Shown here: positions 11,029 to 19,497 of the stretch, one piece after another
How positions within the stretch are numbered: position 1 is the first letter of the stretch
Layout: each line of letters starts with the position of its first letter
NCBI RefSeq assembly: GCF_963676275.1
Contig: NZ_OY781091.1
Location: forward strand, 2,024,775-2,088,774
Direction: 5' to 3'
DNA from: an uncultured Cohaesibacter sp.
GTDB taxonomy: Bacteria > Pseudomonadota > Alphaproteobacteria > Rhizobiales > Cohaesibacteraceae
DNA: 64,000 nt
Translations under genes and position numbers: made by a program
Notes under the pieces: model-generated
What the model was told of the DNA's origin: nothing
Database searches by the model: none
The model's input: only the letters and a program-made list of their open reading frames with translations

Positions 11029-11993
11029 CGCTTGCAAATAAACCAAGGGTGACATTGCTGGCTGGTGGTGTCGGCGGCGCAAAAATGGCCGAAGGCCTTG
11101 CCGCGCTCGAGGATATCGATCTGACAATCATCGGCAATGTGGCCGATGACGAGGAATTCCACGGTCTGTGGGTGTCACCCGATATCGACACCATGACTTA
11201 TACCTTGTCGGGAAGGATCAACCGCCAGCAGGGCTGGGGGCTGGCTGACGAGGGCACCCGTGCGCTCGATATCCTGACAACATTGGGAGAAGATACATGG
11301 ATGATGCTGGGCGATAAGGATTTCGGCCTGCATATCTATCGCACCATGCGCCGGGTAAAGGGTCATCGGCCATCTGATATCGCGCGCGACATTGCCCGCG
11401 CCTTCGGCGTCAAGCCTGCCATCCTTTTGCCGACCGATGACAGGGTGCAAACGAGAGTGAAAACGCAGAAGGGCTGGCTCACCTTTCAGGAATATTTCGT
11501 CCGCGAGAAATGTGCACCACAGGTAGAAGCGCTGGAATTCTGCGGTATAGCTGAGGCGCGTCCAACGGACGAAGCGCTTGCTGCCATCGCCGATGCGGAT
11601 CTGATCGTGATCGCTCCCTCCAATCCATTGGTCAGCATAGAGCCGATCCTCGCCATTCCCGCTATTCGGGATGCGGTGAAGGCGGCCTCTGGAAAGAAGA
11701 TCGCTGTCAGCCCGCTCATTGCTGGCAAGGTGGTCAAGGGCCCCGCGGACAGGATGATGGCCGCGCTCGGCCTGCGTGCCGACGCCTGCGGCGTTGCTCA
11801 TCATTATCAGGGATTGATCGAGCATCTGCTGATTGATCATCAGGATGCGGATCTGGCGCAGGAAATTGCAGCGCTGGGCATAACGCCCACTTGCTCCGAC
11901 ATCCTGATGAAAGACGCTCAAGACAAGGCCCGTCTTGCACGGCAAGTTATTTCAATTGCAATGGGCTGCAAGCTGAATGGAGAGGCTGCATGA
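11025..11993 (+). CDS. cofD: 2-phospho-L-lactate (or phosphoenolpyruvate/3-phosphoglycerate) transferase CofD
   Basis: Protein of 322 residues with the N-terminal LLAGGVGGAKMAEGL loop and the later VIAPSNPLVSIEPILA segment that define CofD/FbiA. It transfers the activated three-carbon phosphoacid from the GDP-linked CofC product to FO, giving F420-0 or its dehydro or glyceryl form. ATG overlaps the cofH stop in ATGA form, and its own stop overlaps cofC in the same way, so the cof genes are likely translated in a coupled fashion. Confidence 0.93.
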   Translation: MTLANKPRVTLLAGGVGGAKMAEGLAALEDIDLTIIGNVADDEEFHGLWVSPDIDTMTYTLSGRINRQQGWGLADEGTRALDILTTLGEDTWMMLGDKDFGLHIYRTMRRVKGHRPSDIARDIARAFGVKPAILLPTDDRVQTRVKTQKGWLTFQEYFVREKCAPQVEALEFCGIAEARPTDEALAAIADADLIVIAPSNPLVSIEPILAIPAIRDAVKAASGKKIAVSPLIAGKVVKGPADRMMAALGLRADACGVAHHYQGLIEHLLIDHQDADLAQEIAALGITPTCSDILMKDAQDKARLARQVISIAMGCKLNGEAA

Positions 11994-12649
11994 GCACAAG
12001 AATGCTGGTTCTCATCCCCATGAAGGACCCTGCCGAGGCGAAATCCCGCCTCAGTCCGGCCTTGAGTGAGGCAGAGCGCTCCCGACTGGCGCTTCTCCTG
12101 TTCAAAACGGTTGTCCGGCGCATCCAGCAGGCTGTCATGGGCCTCAAGCAAAGCGGCTCCGGTGAGGGCAGGATCGATGTTGCGGTCGTTTCAAACAGCG
12201 CGGAAATCGTGGCTTTGGCTGCGGAACTGCAAATTGGCCATATCAACGAGCAAGACAATGCCGGACTGAATAGCGCAGTCACTGAGGCCGCCAAAACGGC
12301 ATGTGATCTTGGTTATGAGCGACTCTGTATCCTGCCCGGAGATCTGGCCGATCCATCGCACGAGGATATCGCCCGGCTGTTGTCCTATCCGGTTGACGGG
12401 CAAACCGTCGCTCTCTGTCCGTCGCAGGATCTGGGCACCAATGCGCTTGTCGTGCCATTGCCTTGTCCTGTCGCATTTTCTTTCGGGCCGGATTCTTTCA
12501 CCCGCCATTTCAGTCTGGCCGCTGATGCGGGGATGATGCCGGTAATCCTGCCGCTCAAGAGCTTGCGCCGCGATGTCGATACGCTGGCTGATCTGGACTA
12601 TCTCGATGACGGCTGGAAAATGGCCATCGGCAATGGCGAAAGGGCATGA
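11990..12649 (+). CDS. cofC: Phospho(enol)acid guanylyltransferase CofC
   Basis: Small nucleotidyltransferase of 219 residues with the N-terminal LIPMKDPAEAKSRLS motif and the central LCILPGDLAD segment of CofC/FbiD. It activates 2-phospholactate, phosphoenolpyruvate or 3-phosphoglycerate with GTP for CofD. Which substrate is used cannot be read off by eye. The start at 11990 overlaps the cofD stop; a longer in-frame start would lie inside cofD. It overlaps cofE by 4 bp. Confidence 0.88.
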   Translation: MSTRMLVLIPMKDPAEAKSRLSPALSEAERSRLALLLFKTVVRRIQQAVMGLKQSGSGEGRIDVAVVSNSAEIVALAAELQIGHINEQDNAGLNSAVTEAAKTACDLGYERLCILPGDLADPSHEDIARLLSYPVDGQTVALCPSQDLGTNALVVPLPCPVAFSFGPDSFTRHFSLAADAGMMPVILPLKSLRRDVDTLADLDYLDDGWKMAIGNGERA

Positions 12650-13431
12650 GCATGGATAGTCTGTCGAGCCTTTCCATTATCGCCATTCCCGGCGTGCCTG
12701 ACATCGAGAAAGGGGATGATCTGGCGGCAATCCTCGGCGATTGCCTTGTGGCCAGCGGCTATCAACCCAAGAGAGGCGATATCCTTTGCGTGGCGCAAAA
12801 GGTCTTCTCCAAAGCCGAGGGTTGTATCTATCCGCTTTCCGGCGTCACACCGTCCGACGAGGCCCTGCGCTATGCGCAGGAGCTGGGCAAGGATCCGCGC
12901 AAGGTGGAAATCGTGCTGCGCGAGAGCGCCGAAGTCATTCGCGCCTTCCGCCATCCGGGCCAGAGCGAAGGCACCATGATCTGCCGCCACCGGCTTGGCT
13001 TCATTTCCGCCAATGCCGCCGTCGATGAATCCAACATTGCCGAAACGGATGCCGCCATGACGCTGCCGCCAGATCCCGACGCAAGCGTGCGCGCCATGCG
13101 GGATGCGCTGGAAGCCCGTTTTGGCTGCCAGATCGGCGTGGTCATGACGGACACCTTCGGCAGACCATGGCGGATTGCGCAGGTCAATGTGGCCATTGGG
13201 CTTGCCGGAGTGCCTGCCACGATCCGCGAGCAGGGAAACAAGGATGCCTGGGGGCGCACCATGAAGGTGACCGAGGCAGCCTTTGCCGATGAAGTGGCCG
13301 CAGCCTCCGGGCTGGTTGTCAAAAAGGCAGCAAAAACACCCCTTGTCCTGTTTCGCGGGCTGGAATGGAGCCCGAGTGAAAGCCGGGGCGAGGATTTGTT
13401 GAGAGGGAAACAAGAGGATATGTTCAGATGA
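12646..13431 (+). CDS. cofE: F420-0:gamma-glutamyl ligase CofE
   Basis: GTP-dependent ligase of 261 residues that adds gamma-linked glutamates to F420-0. Typical segments include the N-terminal [14 protein letters not shown], the [11 protein letters not shown] stretch and [12 protein letters not shown]. It is the single-domain archaeal-type form: the C-terminal flavin domain of actinobacterial FbiB, which reduces dehydro-F420-0, is absent. ATG 12646 overlaps cofC; ATG 12652 is an alternative. It overlaps the F420:NADP oxidoreductase gene by 4 bp. Confidence 0.93.
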   Translation: MSMDSLSSLSIIAIPGVPDIEKGDDLAAILGDCLVASGYQPKRGDILCVAQKVFSKAEGCIYPLSGVTPSDEALRYAQELGKDPRKVEIVLRESAEVIRAFRHPGQSEGTMICRHRLGFISANAAVDESNIAETDAAMTLPPDPDASVRAMRDALEARFGCQIGVVMTDTFGRPWRIAQVNVAIGLAGVPATIREQGNKDAWGRTMKVTEAAFADEVAAASGLVVKKAAKTPLVLFRGLEWSPSESRGEDLLRGKQEDMFR

Positions 13432-14096
13432 CGATCGCAATCATTGGCGGCACCGGGCCGCAAGGGCAGGGATTGGCCCTCAGATTTGCGCGCGCCGGTG
13501 TTCCGGTCGCTCTCGGCTCGCGTGATGCTGCACGCGCCGCCGAAATAGCCCAAACTCTGGCACAGGAGCTGGCAGAGGGCAGCGCTGCCATTACCGGGCT
13601 TGGCAACGAAGAGGCCGTTGCAACGGCCGATGAAATGGTCATTCTGGCGGTGCCTTTCTCGGGCCATAATGCCACTTTGTCCGCGCTCAAGCCCCATCTT
13701 GAGGGCAAGATCCTGATAGATATCGTGGTGCCCCTCAAGGAAGGCGACCCAAAGAAGGTGGAAATGCCGCCCGAAGGTTCGGCAACCGAAGCCGCGCAAG
13801 CTCTTCTCGGGCCGGAAATCCCGGTCGTGGGGGCGCTGCATAATGTATCGGCTACGACCCTGAAGACCCTTGAATGGGCCATCAATTGCGACATTCTGGT
13901 TTGCGGCAACTCGTTGGCCGCCCGCCAGAAGGTCATGGAACTGATCAGCAAGCTTGGTGTTACGGCCTATAATGCCGGAGACGCGGAAGCCGCACGCTGC
14001 ATCGAGGCCATCACGCCCATTCTCATTCGCATCAATATTTCAAAGCAGGTGCCTTTCACCCATGCCGGGCTGAAGATCTGGGCGCCCGACCATTGA
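13428..14096 (+). CDS. npdG: F420-dependent NADP oxidoreductase (NADPH:F420 reductase)
   Basis: Rossmann-fold protein of 222 residues beginning with [20 protein letters not shown], then GSRDAARA, the pattern of the F420H2:NADP oxidoreductase family. It would regenerate F420H2 from NADPH, supplying hydride to F420-dependent enzymes such as the one encoded next. It is the last member of the overlapping cof chain. Related Rossmann proteins exist (for example NADP oxidoreductase-like ferric reductases), but the position after cofE makes this call strong. Confidence 0.9.
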   Translation: MTIAIIGGTGPQGQGLALRFARAGVPVALGSRDAARAAEIAQTLAQELAEGSAAITGLGNEEAVATADEMVILAVPFSGHNATLSALKPHLEGKILIDIVVPLKEGDPKKVEMPPEGSATEAAQALLGPEIPVVGALHNVSATTLKTLEWAINCDILVCGNSLAARQKVMELISKLGVTAYNAGDAEAARCIEAITPILIRINISKQVPFTHAGLKIWAPDH

Positions 14097-14159
14097 TGTC
14101 TGACAACAATCACCGACTAACCAACGACAAGACTTGAAGAACAAGGACAGGAGAGAGAG

Positions 14160-15164
14160 ATGGAATTCGGTATTTGCTTTAAAGGCTTTGTAGAGCCGAA
14201 ACGCGCCCGCGCCCTTGTGCGACAGGCCGAAAATGCTGGCTTCACCTATTGCTGGTTCTATGACAGCCATATCCTTTGGCGCGAGAGCTATATGGCCATG
14301 GCCATGTGTATGGAACATACCACCAAGATGCGCTTTGGCCCCTGTGTGACCAACCCCAACACCCGCGACTGGTCGCTGGCCGCCTCGATGTTCGGCTCGC
14401 TGGCCAAACAGTCCGAAGGCCGCTTTGATATCGGCCTTGGTCGCGGTGACAGCGCCGTTCGCGTCATGGGCCTCAAGCCAGCCCCGCTCAAGCGGCTTGA
14501 AGAATTCACCCATGTGGTCAAGGCTCTGGTGCGCGGCGATGAAGCCCAATATGGCGAATGCCCCGAGCCGGTCAAATTTCCATGGGCCGAGGGCTACGAG
14601 TTGCCGGTCTGGGTTGCTGCCTATGGCCCAAAGGCGCTGAGTTCTGCCGGGCGCGTGGGGGATGGTCTCATCCTTCAGATTGCCGAGCCGAGCATTGTCA
14701 AATGGCTGGCCAGCACCGCCATTGAAGAGGGCAAGAAAGCGGGCCGTGACATGTCGAATTATAAGGTCATGTCCGCAGCGCCTGCCTATTTCGGCACTCG
14801 GGAAGAATGCATTGCCGCCACGCGCTGGTTCCCAGCCATGGTGGGCAACCATGTCGCCGATATCGTCGAAAAATACGGCACCGAGCGTGACGACATTCCC
14901 GCAGCTCTGACCGCCTATATCAAGGATCGCAAGGGGTATGACTATTCCAAGCATGGCCAGAGCGACAACCCCTATCTCGATTTCATTACCGATGAAATCA
15001 TCGAGGGTTTCAGCGTTCTGGGCGCAGCCGAACAGCATATCGCCAAGCTGAATATTCTCAAGGATGCTGGCGTAACCCAGTTCAACATCTATCTGGATAA
15101 TGGCAAGGAAGAGCAGATTATCGCTGAATATGGCGAGACCATCATTCCGGCCTTTGGTGCCTGA
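14160..15164 (+). CDS. LLM-class F420-dependent oxidoreductase
   Basis: Luciferase-like TIM-barrel protein of 334 residues. Features are the N-terminal ENAGFTYCWFYDSH, CVTNPNTRDW and the phosphate/isoalloxazine-contact segment GRFDIGLGRGDSAVRVMG, all typical of F420-dependent rather than FMN-dependent members. GGAGAGAGAG gives a strong ribosome site. It is the only obvious F420 consumer in the window and sits at the end of a run of pyrimidine-degradation and F420 genes. I infer that it reduces or oxidises a ring compound handled by that pathway, possibly uracil or thymine. From memory it resembles the CPS_4109-type clade found in F420-making proteobacteria; this was not checked. Confidence 0.88.
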   Translation: MEFGICFKGFVEPKRARALVRQAENAGFTYCWFYDSHILWRESYMAMAMCMEHTTKMRFGPCVTNPNTRDWSLAASMFGSLAKQSEGRFDIGLGRGDSAVRVMGLKPAPLKRLEEFTHVVKALVRGDEAQYGECPEPVKFPWAEGYELPVWVAAYGPKALSSAGRVGDGLILQIAEPSIVKWLASTAIEEGKKAGRDMSNYKVMSAAPAYFGTREECIAATRWFPAMVGNHVADIVEKYGTERDDIPAALTAYIKDRKGYDYSKHGQSDNPYLDFITDEIIEGFSVLGAAEQHIAKLNILKDAGVTQFNIYLDNGKEEQIIAEYGETIIPAFGA

Positions 15165-15183
15165 TAAGGAGCGGTTGACGTGG

Positions 15184-15204
15184 ACCGGTTGCTGATCAAC
15201 CGGT
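15184..15204 (+). other. Inverted repeat before the terminator
   Basis: ACCGGTTG / CAACCGGT, an 8-bp perfect stem with a 5-base loop, begins 19 bases after the stop codon and directly precedes the stronger terminator hairpin. It may be a stabilising hairpin or part of a tandem terminator. Confidence 0.4.
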
Positions 15205-15214
15205 TCAACTTGAC

Positions 15215-15246
15215 GGGGCGGTTCTTTTCGAACCCGCCCCTTTTTT
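15215..15246 (+). terminator. Rho-independent terminator of the F420/pyrimidine gene run
   Basis: The arms GGGGCGGTTC and GAACCCGCCCC pair with a single bulged base around a TTTTC loop, followed by six Ts at 15241-15246. It lies 50 bases after the LLM oxidoreductase stop and separates this run from the convergent MarR gene. Confidence 0.88.
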
Positions 15247-15298
15247 ATGCCTGATTGCCGCGCTCTGAGACAGGGCGGTGAGGAAAGTCGAGATGGGA

Positions 15299-15793
15299 TC
15301 AGGCCAGCAGATTTTCATGGGGCTTGGTCGCCTCGACCAGTTGGGCCTTCTGCTCGAAACCATCGTCTTTTGTCAGTTCGGCAACATGCAACAGGGTTGT
15401 CATGATCTGCTCGCGTTCGCCATCGGGCAGTTCGAAATAATGGCGGGCAAAGGTGTCGCCCAACGGCGAGGGGGCCTGCTTGAGAAGAGCGGTGCCTTCT
15501 TCTGTCAGTTTTGAAATGACTATGCGCCGATTGGTGTCCGGACGCATGCGTTCGATGAGACCTTTGGCGACAAGCTTGTCGAGAATCCCCAAGACGGTGG
15601 GCGGCGAGAGATCAACCTGCCGGGAGATGGCGCTGCCCGTCGGCTCGCCAAGATCGCGCACACATCTGAGCACAATGAGCTGGGGCAGGGTCAGCCCGCT
15701 TTGCTTGTTCAGAAAGCGGGAGTGAATATCAAGGGCTCTGGCAATCGTGCGAATGGATTTCAGCACGACGCGCATCTCTTCGTTTGGTGTCAT
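15299..15793 (-). CDS. MarR-family transcriptional regulator
   Basis: Winged-helix repressor of 164 residues. The recognition region is SAISRQVDLSPPTVLGILDKL, followed by the wing MRPDTNRRIVISKL. It is transcribed divergently from the NAGGN osmolyte genes, and a perfect inverted repeat in the shared promoter (15851-15864) is the likely operator. The call of osmotic-stress control is inferred from position; a MarR protein next to NAGGN genes is a recurring arrangement as I recall it. Confidence 0.88.
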   Translation of the reverse strand: MTPNEEMRVVLKSIRTIARALDIHSRFLNKQSGLTLPQLIVLRCVRDLGEPTGSAISRQVDLSPPTVLGILDKLVAKGLIERMRPDTNRRIVISKLTEEGTALLKQAPSPLGDTFARHYFELPDGEREQIMTTLLHVAELTKDDGFEQKAQLVEATKPHENLLA

Positions 15794-15850
15794 TTTCGTT
15801 TGCTTTTATTCATTGGAACCAAATTGTCGTCAAACTGTTGTATATTAAAG

Positions 15851-15864
15851 ATTAGTGTACTAAT
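15851..15864. promoter_or_regulatory. Probable MarR operator in the divergent NAGGN promoter
   Basis: ATTAGT-GT-ACTAAT is a perfect 6-bp inverted repeat with a 2-base centre, set in an AT-rich stretch between the MarR gene and the NAGGN genes. Size and symmetry fit a winged-helix dimer site. It would overlap or flank the promoter of the + strand genes. Confidence 0.55.
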
Positions 15865-15904
15865 AATTATGAGTCAAATAATCAGTAGGAGAATGTTAGA
15901 GCTT

Positions 15905-17680
15905 ATGTGTGGAATTTGCGGCGAAGTCAGATTCGATGGATCCAGTCCTCAGGTTGCAATGATCGAGTCGATGACAGACCGCCTGTCCTCCAGAGGACCG
16001 GACGCTTCGGGAACCTATTTCAGAAACAATATCGGCTTCGGGCACAGACGCCTGAAGATCATCGATCTGTCTGAGGCTTCGGCCCAGCCATTTGTCGATC
16101 AGGCGACCGGTCTGGCGATGGTGTTCAATGGCTGCATCTATAATTACCCCGAACTGCGCAAGGAACTGGAAGGCAAGGGACACAAATTCAGATCCTCTGG
16201 CGATACGGAAGTCATCCTCAAGGCATGGGCCGAATGGGGTGAGGATGCCATCCCGCGGCTTCAGGGCATGTTTGCCTTTGTCATTCACGAAGAGAAAAGC
16301 GGGCGGACCATTCTGGTGCGCGACCGCTTTGGCATCAAGCCGCTCTATCTCAACGAGAGCGCAAGGCACATCCGCTTTGCGTCCTCTTTGCAAGCCATTC
16401 TGGCGGGTGGCGACGTGGACCGTTCGATAGACCGCGTCGCGCTGCACCACTATATGACCTGGCACGCCGTGGTGCCTGCGCCGCGAACGATCCTTGCAGG
16501 TGTGCGCAAGCTGCCAGCTGCGACCATCCGCATCATTGAGGCCGATGGCCGTTCGAGCGAGCGGCAATATTGGGTGCCGACCTTCGAGCGCTCCAGTGAA
16601 GATGAAGAGCGGAGCGAAGAGGAATGGTGCGATCTGCTGCTCGACAGCCTGCGGACTTCGGTAAAGCGCCGCATGGTCTGCGATGTGCCGGTTGGCGTGT
16701 TGCTGTCCGGTGGTGTTGACAGCTCGCTGATTGTCGGCCTGCTGGCCGAGCAGGGTCAGAGTGGCCTTGCCACCTATTCGATCGGCTTTGAAGATGCCAA
16801 CAACGAGAAGGGCAATGAATTTGAATATTCAGACCTGATCGCCAAACATTACGGCACCAATCATCACAAGATCCATATCCCCTCGGTCGAGATGATGGAA
16901 AATCTGCCCGGTGCCATCAAGGCCATGTCGGAACCGATGGTTTCCTATGACAATATCGGTTTCTATCTGCTCAGTCGCGAAGTCTCCAAGACCATCAAGG
17001 TGGTTCAGTCCGGGCAGGGGGCAGACGAGGTCTTTGGCGGCTATCACTGGTATCCACCCTTGCAGCAAACAGCAAATGCGGTGGAGACCTATGCAGCCTC
17101 CTTCTTTGACCGCGATCACGGCAGGCTGGCGCAGCATCTTTCGGCGGACTATCTGGCCGATCAGGATGCAAGCCTTGCCTTCGTTACCGAGCATTTCGCC
17201 CGCTCCGGCGCGTCCGACCCCGTCGACAAGGCTCTACGCCTTGATACCAACGTGATGCTGGTCGATGACCCGGTCAAGCGCGTGGATAATATGACCATGG
17301 CATGGGGACTGGAGGCGCGTGTGCCATTTCTCGATCATGAGGTGGTAGAGCTGGCCGGACGCATGCCAAGCCGCCACAAACTGGCTCATGATGGCAAGGG
17401 GGTGCTGAAGGAAACGGCCCGCAGGGTCATTCCTGCCGCCGTAATCGACAGGCCGAAGGGCTATTTCCCGGTTCCGGCGCTCAAATATATCGAGGGGCCA
17501 TATCTGGAGATGGTCAAGGATGCGCTCAGCTCGCAGGCGGCAAAAGAGCGCGGCATCTTCAAGGCGTCTTATCTGGAGGATTTGTTCGCGGCCCCGTCCG
17601 ATCATATCACGCCTCTGCGCGGTTCCGAGCTGTGGCAGGTTGCTCTTCTGGAAATGTGGTTGCAGGCACTGGAGGATTAG
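15905..17680 (+). CDS. N-acetylglutaminylglutamine amidotransferase (asparagine synthetase family)
   Basis: 591-residue class II glutamine amidotransferase fused to an asparagine-synthase domain. The N-terminal MCGICGE gives the Cys2 nucleophile, with RGPDASG and FNGCIYNY following. The PP-loop ATP site is LLSGGVDSSL near residue 270. In the NAGGN pathway it amidates the C-terminus of N-acetyl-glutaminyl-glutamine to give the osmolyte amide. Start 15905 is chosen because Cys must be residue 2, although the best ribosome site (AGGAG) is better placed for ATG 15893, which would give MLELMCG. The ligase gene follows after 4 bp. Confidence 0.9.
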   Translation: MCGICGEVRFDGSSPQVAMIESMTDRLSSRGPDASGTYFRNNIGFGHRRLKIIDLSEASAQPFVDQATGLAMVFNGCIYNYPELRKELEGKGHKFRSSGDTEVILKAWAEWGEDAIPRLQGMFAFVIHEEKSGRTILVRDRFGIKPLYLNESARHIRFASSLQAILAGGDVDRSIDRVALHHYMTWHAVVPAPRTILAGVRKLPAATIRIIEADGRSSERQYWVPTFERSSEDEERSEEEWCDLLLDSLRTSVKRRMVCDVPVGVLLSGGVDSSLIVGLLAEQGQSGLATYSIGFEDANNEKGNEFEYSDLIAKHYGTNHHKIHIPSVEMMENLPGAIKAMSEPMVSYDNIGFYLLSREVSKTIKVVQSGQGADEVFGGYHWYPPLQQTANAVETYAASFFDRDHGRLAQHLSADYLADQDASLAFVTEHFARSGASDPVDKALRLDTNVMLVDDPVKRVDNMTMAWGLEARVPFLDHEVVELAGRMPSRHKLAHDGKGVLKETARRVIPAAVIDRPKGYFPVPALKYIEGPYLEMVKDALSSQAAKERGIFKASYLEDLFAAPSDHITPLRGSELWQVALLEMWLQALED

Positions 17681-17684
17681 AGCG

Positions 17685-19460
17685 ATGTCCAATGATCGTG
17701 AGAAAAACAAGCCTCTGGGGCAGCATCGCCTGCGCCGCATCCGTCAGGAAGGCATGAGCACGCTCTATTCCTCGCACCAACTGACCGAGCAGAATGTGGT
17801 GCTCGATTGCGGCTGGGGTCGGCTGATCTTTGGCAATACATTTGAAAAGCCTGAAGACCTGATTGCGGTGATGCGGGACGAAAGGCCCGATCAGCGCGAT
17901 ATCGCCTTCTATGTCCGTGATCCGCATGTGGTTCTGGCTCATGCGCCGCAGGAATATTTCCTTGATCCGTCCCACACCTATCGGCTGGATCTGTCGGTCT
18001 ATCGACCGGCCCGCCAGCGCAAGACGACCTATCACATTCGTCGCCTTTCAACGCAGGCCGATGCGGATGCGATCAATGTCATTCTGGCCGAAAGGGGCAT
18101 GGTCACCGTGCCGCCGGAATTTTTCTGGCGTCATCGGGATGCAGGCACTGTCACCATGCTGGTCGCCGAAGACGCATCCAACGGTGATATTCTGGGCGCG
18201 GTGATGGGCATCGATCATTCAAAGGCTTTTGATGATCCGGACAAGGGCTCCTCGCTCTGGTGTCTGGCTGTCTCGCCCAGCGCGCCCCATGCCGGCCTCG
18301 GCGAATCCCTCGTTCGCCGTCTTGCCGAGCAGTTCAAGGCGCGTGGTGCTTCCTACATGGATCTCTCGGTTTTGCATGACAATGAGCAGGCCATTGCCCT
18401 TTACGAAAAGCTGGGCTTTCGCCGCGTCAATGTCTTTGCGGTCAAGCGCAAGAACCAGATCAACGAGAAGCTGTTTGTCGGTGAACAGTCGGAAAATGAG
18501 CTTAATCCCTACGCCCGCATCATCGTCAATGAAGCGCTGCGGCGCGGCATCCATGTCGAGGTGACTGACGCTGCCAACGGCTTTTTCCGCCTCAGTCATG
18601 GCGGGCGGTCTGTGCGCTGCCGGGAGTCGCTGACAGATCTCACCAGTGCTGTGGCCATGTCCATCTGCGATGACAAGCGCATGACGCGCAATGTGGTCGA
18701 GGCGGCTGGAGTGCGCGTGCCCGAACAGCTTGAATATACCGACGAGGCATCGCTTGCGGACTTTCTGCAAAAGCATGACGCCCTTGTGGTCAAACCAGCG
18801 CGCGGCGAGCAGGGCAAGGGCATTGCCGTGGGGTTGAGCAAGGCCGACGAGGTTCTGGACGCAATCGAGCGGGCGCGGCTGGTCTGCGAGGATGTTCTGC
18901 TGGAAGAATGCTATCAGGGCCACGATTTGCGGCTGGTGATCATCGATGACAAGCTGGTCGCGGCTGCGCTCAGGTTGCCCGCCCGTGTGATCGGTGATGG
19001 ACGCTCTTCTGTTGCCGCCCTGATCGAGAAGCAGAGCCGCAGGCGCGCGGCCGCAACGGGTGGGGAAAGCACAATCCCGATGGATGCCGAAACCGAACGG
19101 TGCGTAGCGCTCGCTGGCTATGACATGGACGCGATTCCTCCGTCCGGCGTTGAAATCATGGTGCGCAAGACCGCCAATCTGCATACTGGCGGCACGATTG
19201 TGGATGTAACCGAAGAAGTGCATCCCCAGCTTGTCCATGCCGCCATAAAGGCCGCAAAAGCGATAGATATCCCCGTAACGGGTATTGACTTTATGGTCAA
19301 AGATCACAGAAAACCGGACTATATATTCATTGAAGCCAATGAAAGGCCGGGGCTTGCCAATCATGAACCTCAGCCGACTGCCGAGCGGTTCATCGATCTT
19401 CTCTTTCCAAGATCCATGCCAGCATCGGCCAGACAGGAGCTTCGAAAACCGGGACAATAA
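17685..19460 (+). CDS. ngg: N-acetylglutaminylglutamine synthetase (GNAT plus ATP-grasp)
   Basis: 591-residue bifunctional enzyme. Residues of about 115-265 form a GNAT acetyltransferase (LAVSPSAPHAGLGESLVRRL, then the ALYEKLGF motif), and residues of about 330-580 form an ATP-grasp ligase (VVKPARGEQGKG, FIEANERPGL). It links and acetylates two glutamines, the first committed step of NAGGN osmolyte synthesis. GGAGG lies 9 bases before ATG 17685. The amidotransferase gene upstream and the M42 peptidase gene downstream complete the standard three-gene set. Confidence 0.92.
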   Translation: MSNDREKNKPLGQHRLRRIRQEGMSTLYSSHQLTEQNVVLDCGWGRLIFGNTFEKPEDLIAVMRDERPDQRDIAFYVRDPHVVLAHAPQEYFLDPSHTYRLDLSVYRPARQRKTTYHIRRLSTQADADAINVILAERGMVTVPPEFFWRHRDAGTVTMLVAEDASNGDILGAVMGIDHSKAFDDPDKGSSLWCLAVSPSAPHAGLGESLVRRLAEQFKARGASYMDLSVLHDNEQAIALYEKLGFRRVNVFAVKRKNQINEKLFVGEQSENELNPYARIIVNEALRRGIHVEVTDAANGFFRLSHGGRSVRCRESLTDLTSAVAMSICDDKRMTRNVVEAAGVRVPEQLEYTDEASLADFLQKHDALVVKPARGEQGKGIAVGLSKADEVLDAIERARLVCEDVLLEECYQGHDLRLVIIDDKLVAAALRLPARVIGDGRSSVAALIEKQSRRRAAATGGESTIPMDAETERCVALAGYDMDAIPPSGVEIMVRKTANLHTGGTIVDVTEEVHPQLVHAAIKAAKAIDIPVTGIDFMVKDHRKPDYIFIEANERPGLANHEPQPTAERFIDLLFPRSMPASARQELRKPGQ

Positions 19461-19497
19461 TCCGACCCGATGGCAGGTAGAGCGGAGAGAACGAACC

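Noticed and set aside
8547-15164. Recent horizontal transfer of the F420 genes as a discrete island
   Set aside because: F420 genes are sporadic in proteobacteria, but I saw no tRNA, integrase, repeats or obvious composition shift at the borders, and the genes are continuous with the pyrimidine set. A composition and phylogeny test would be needed.
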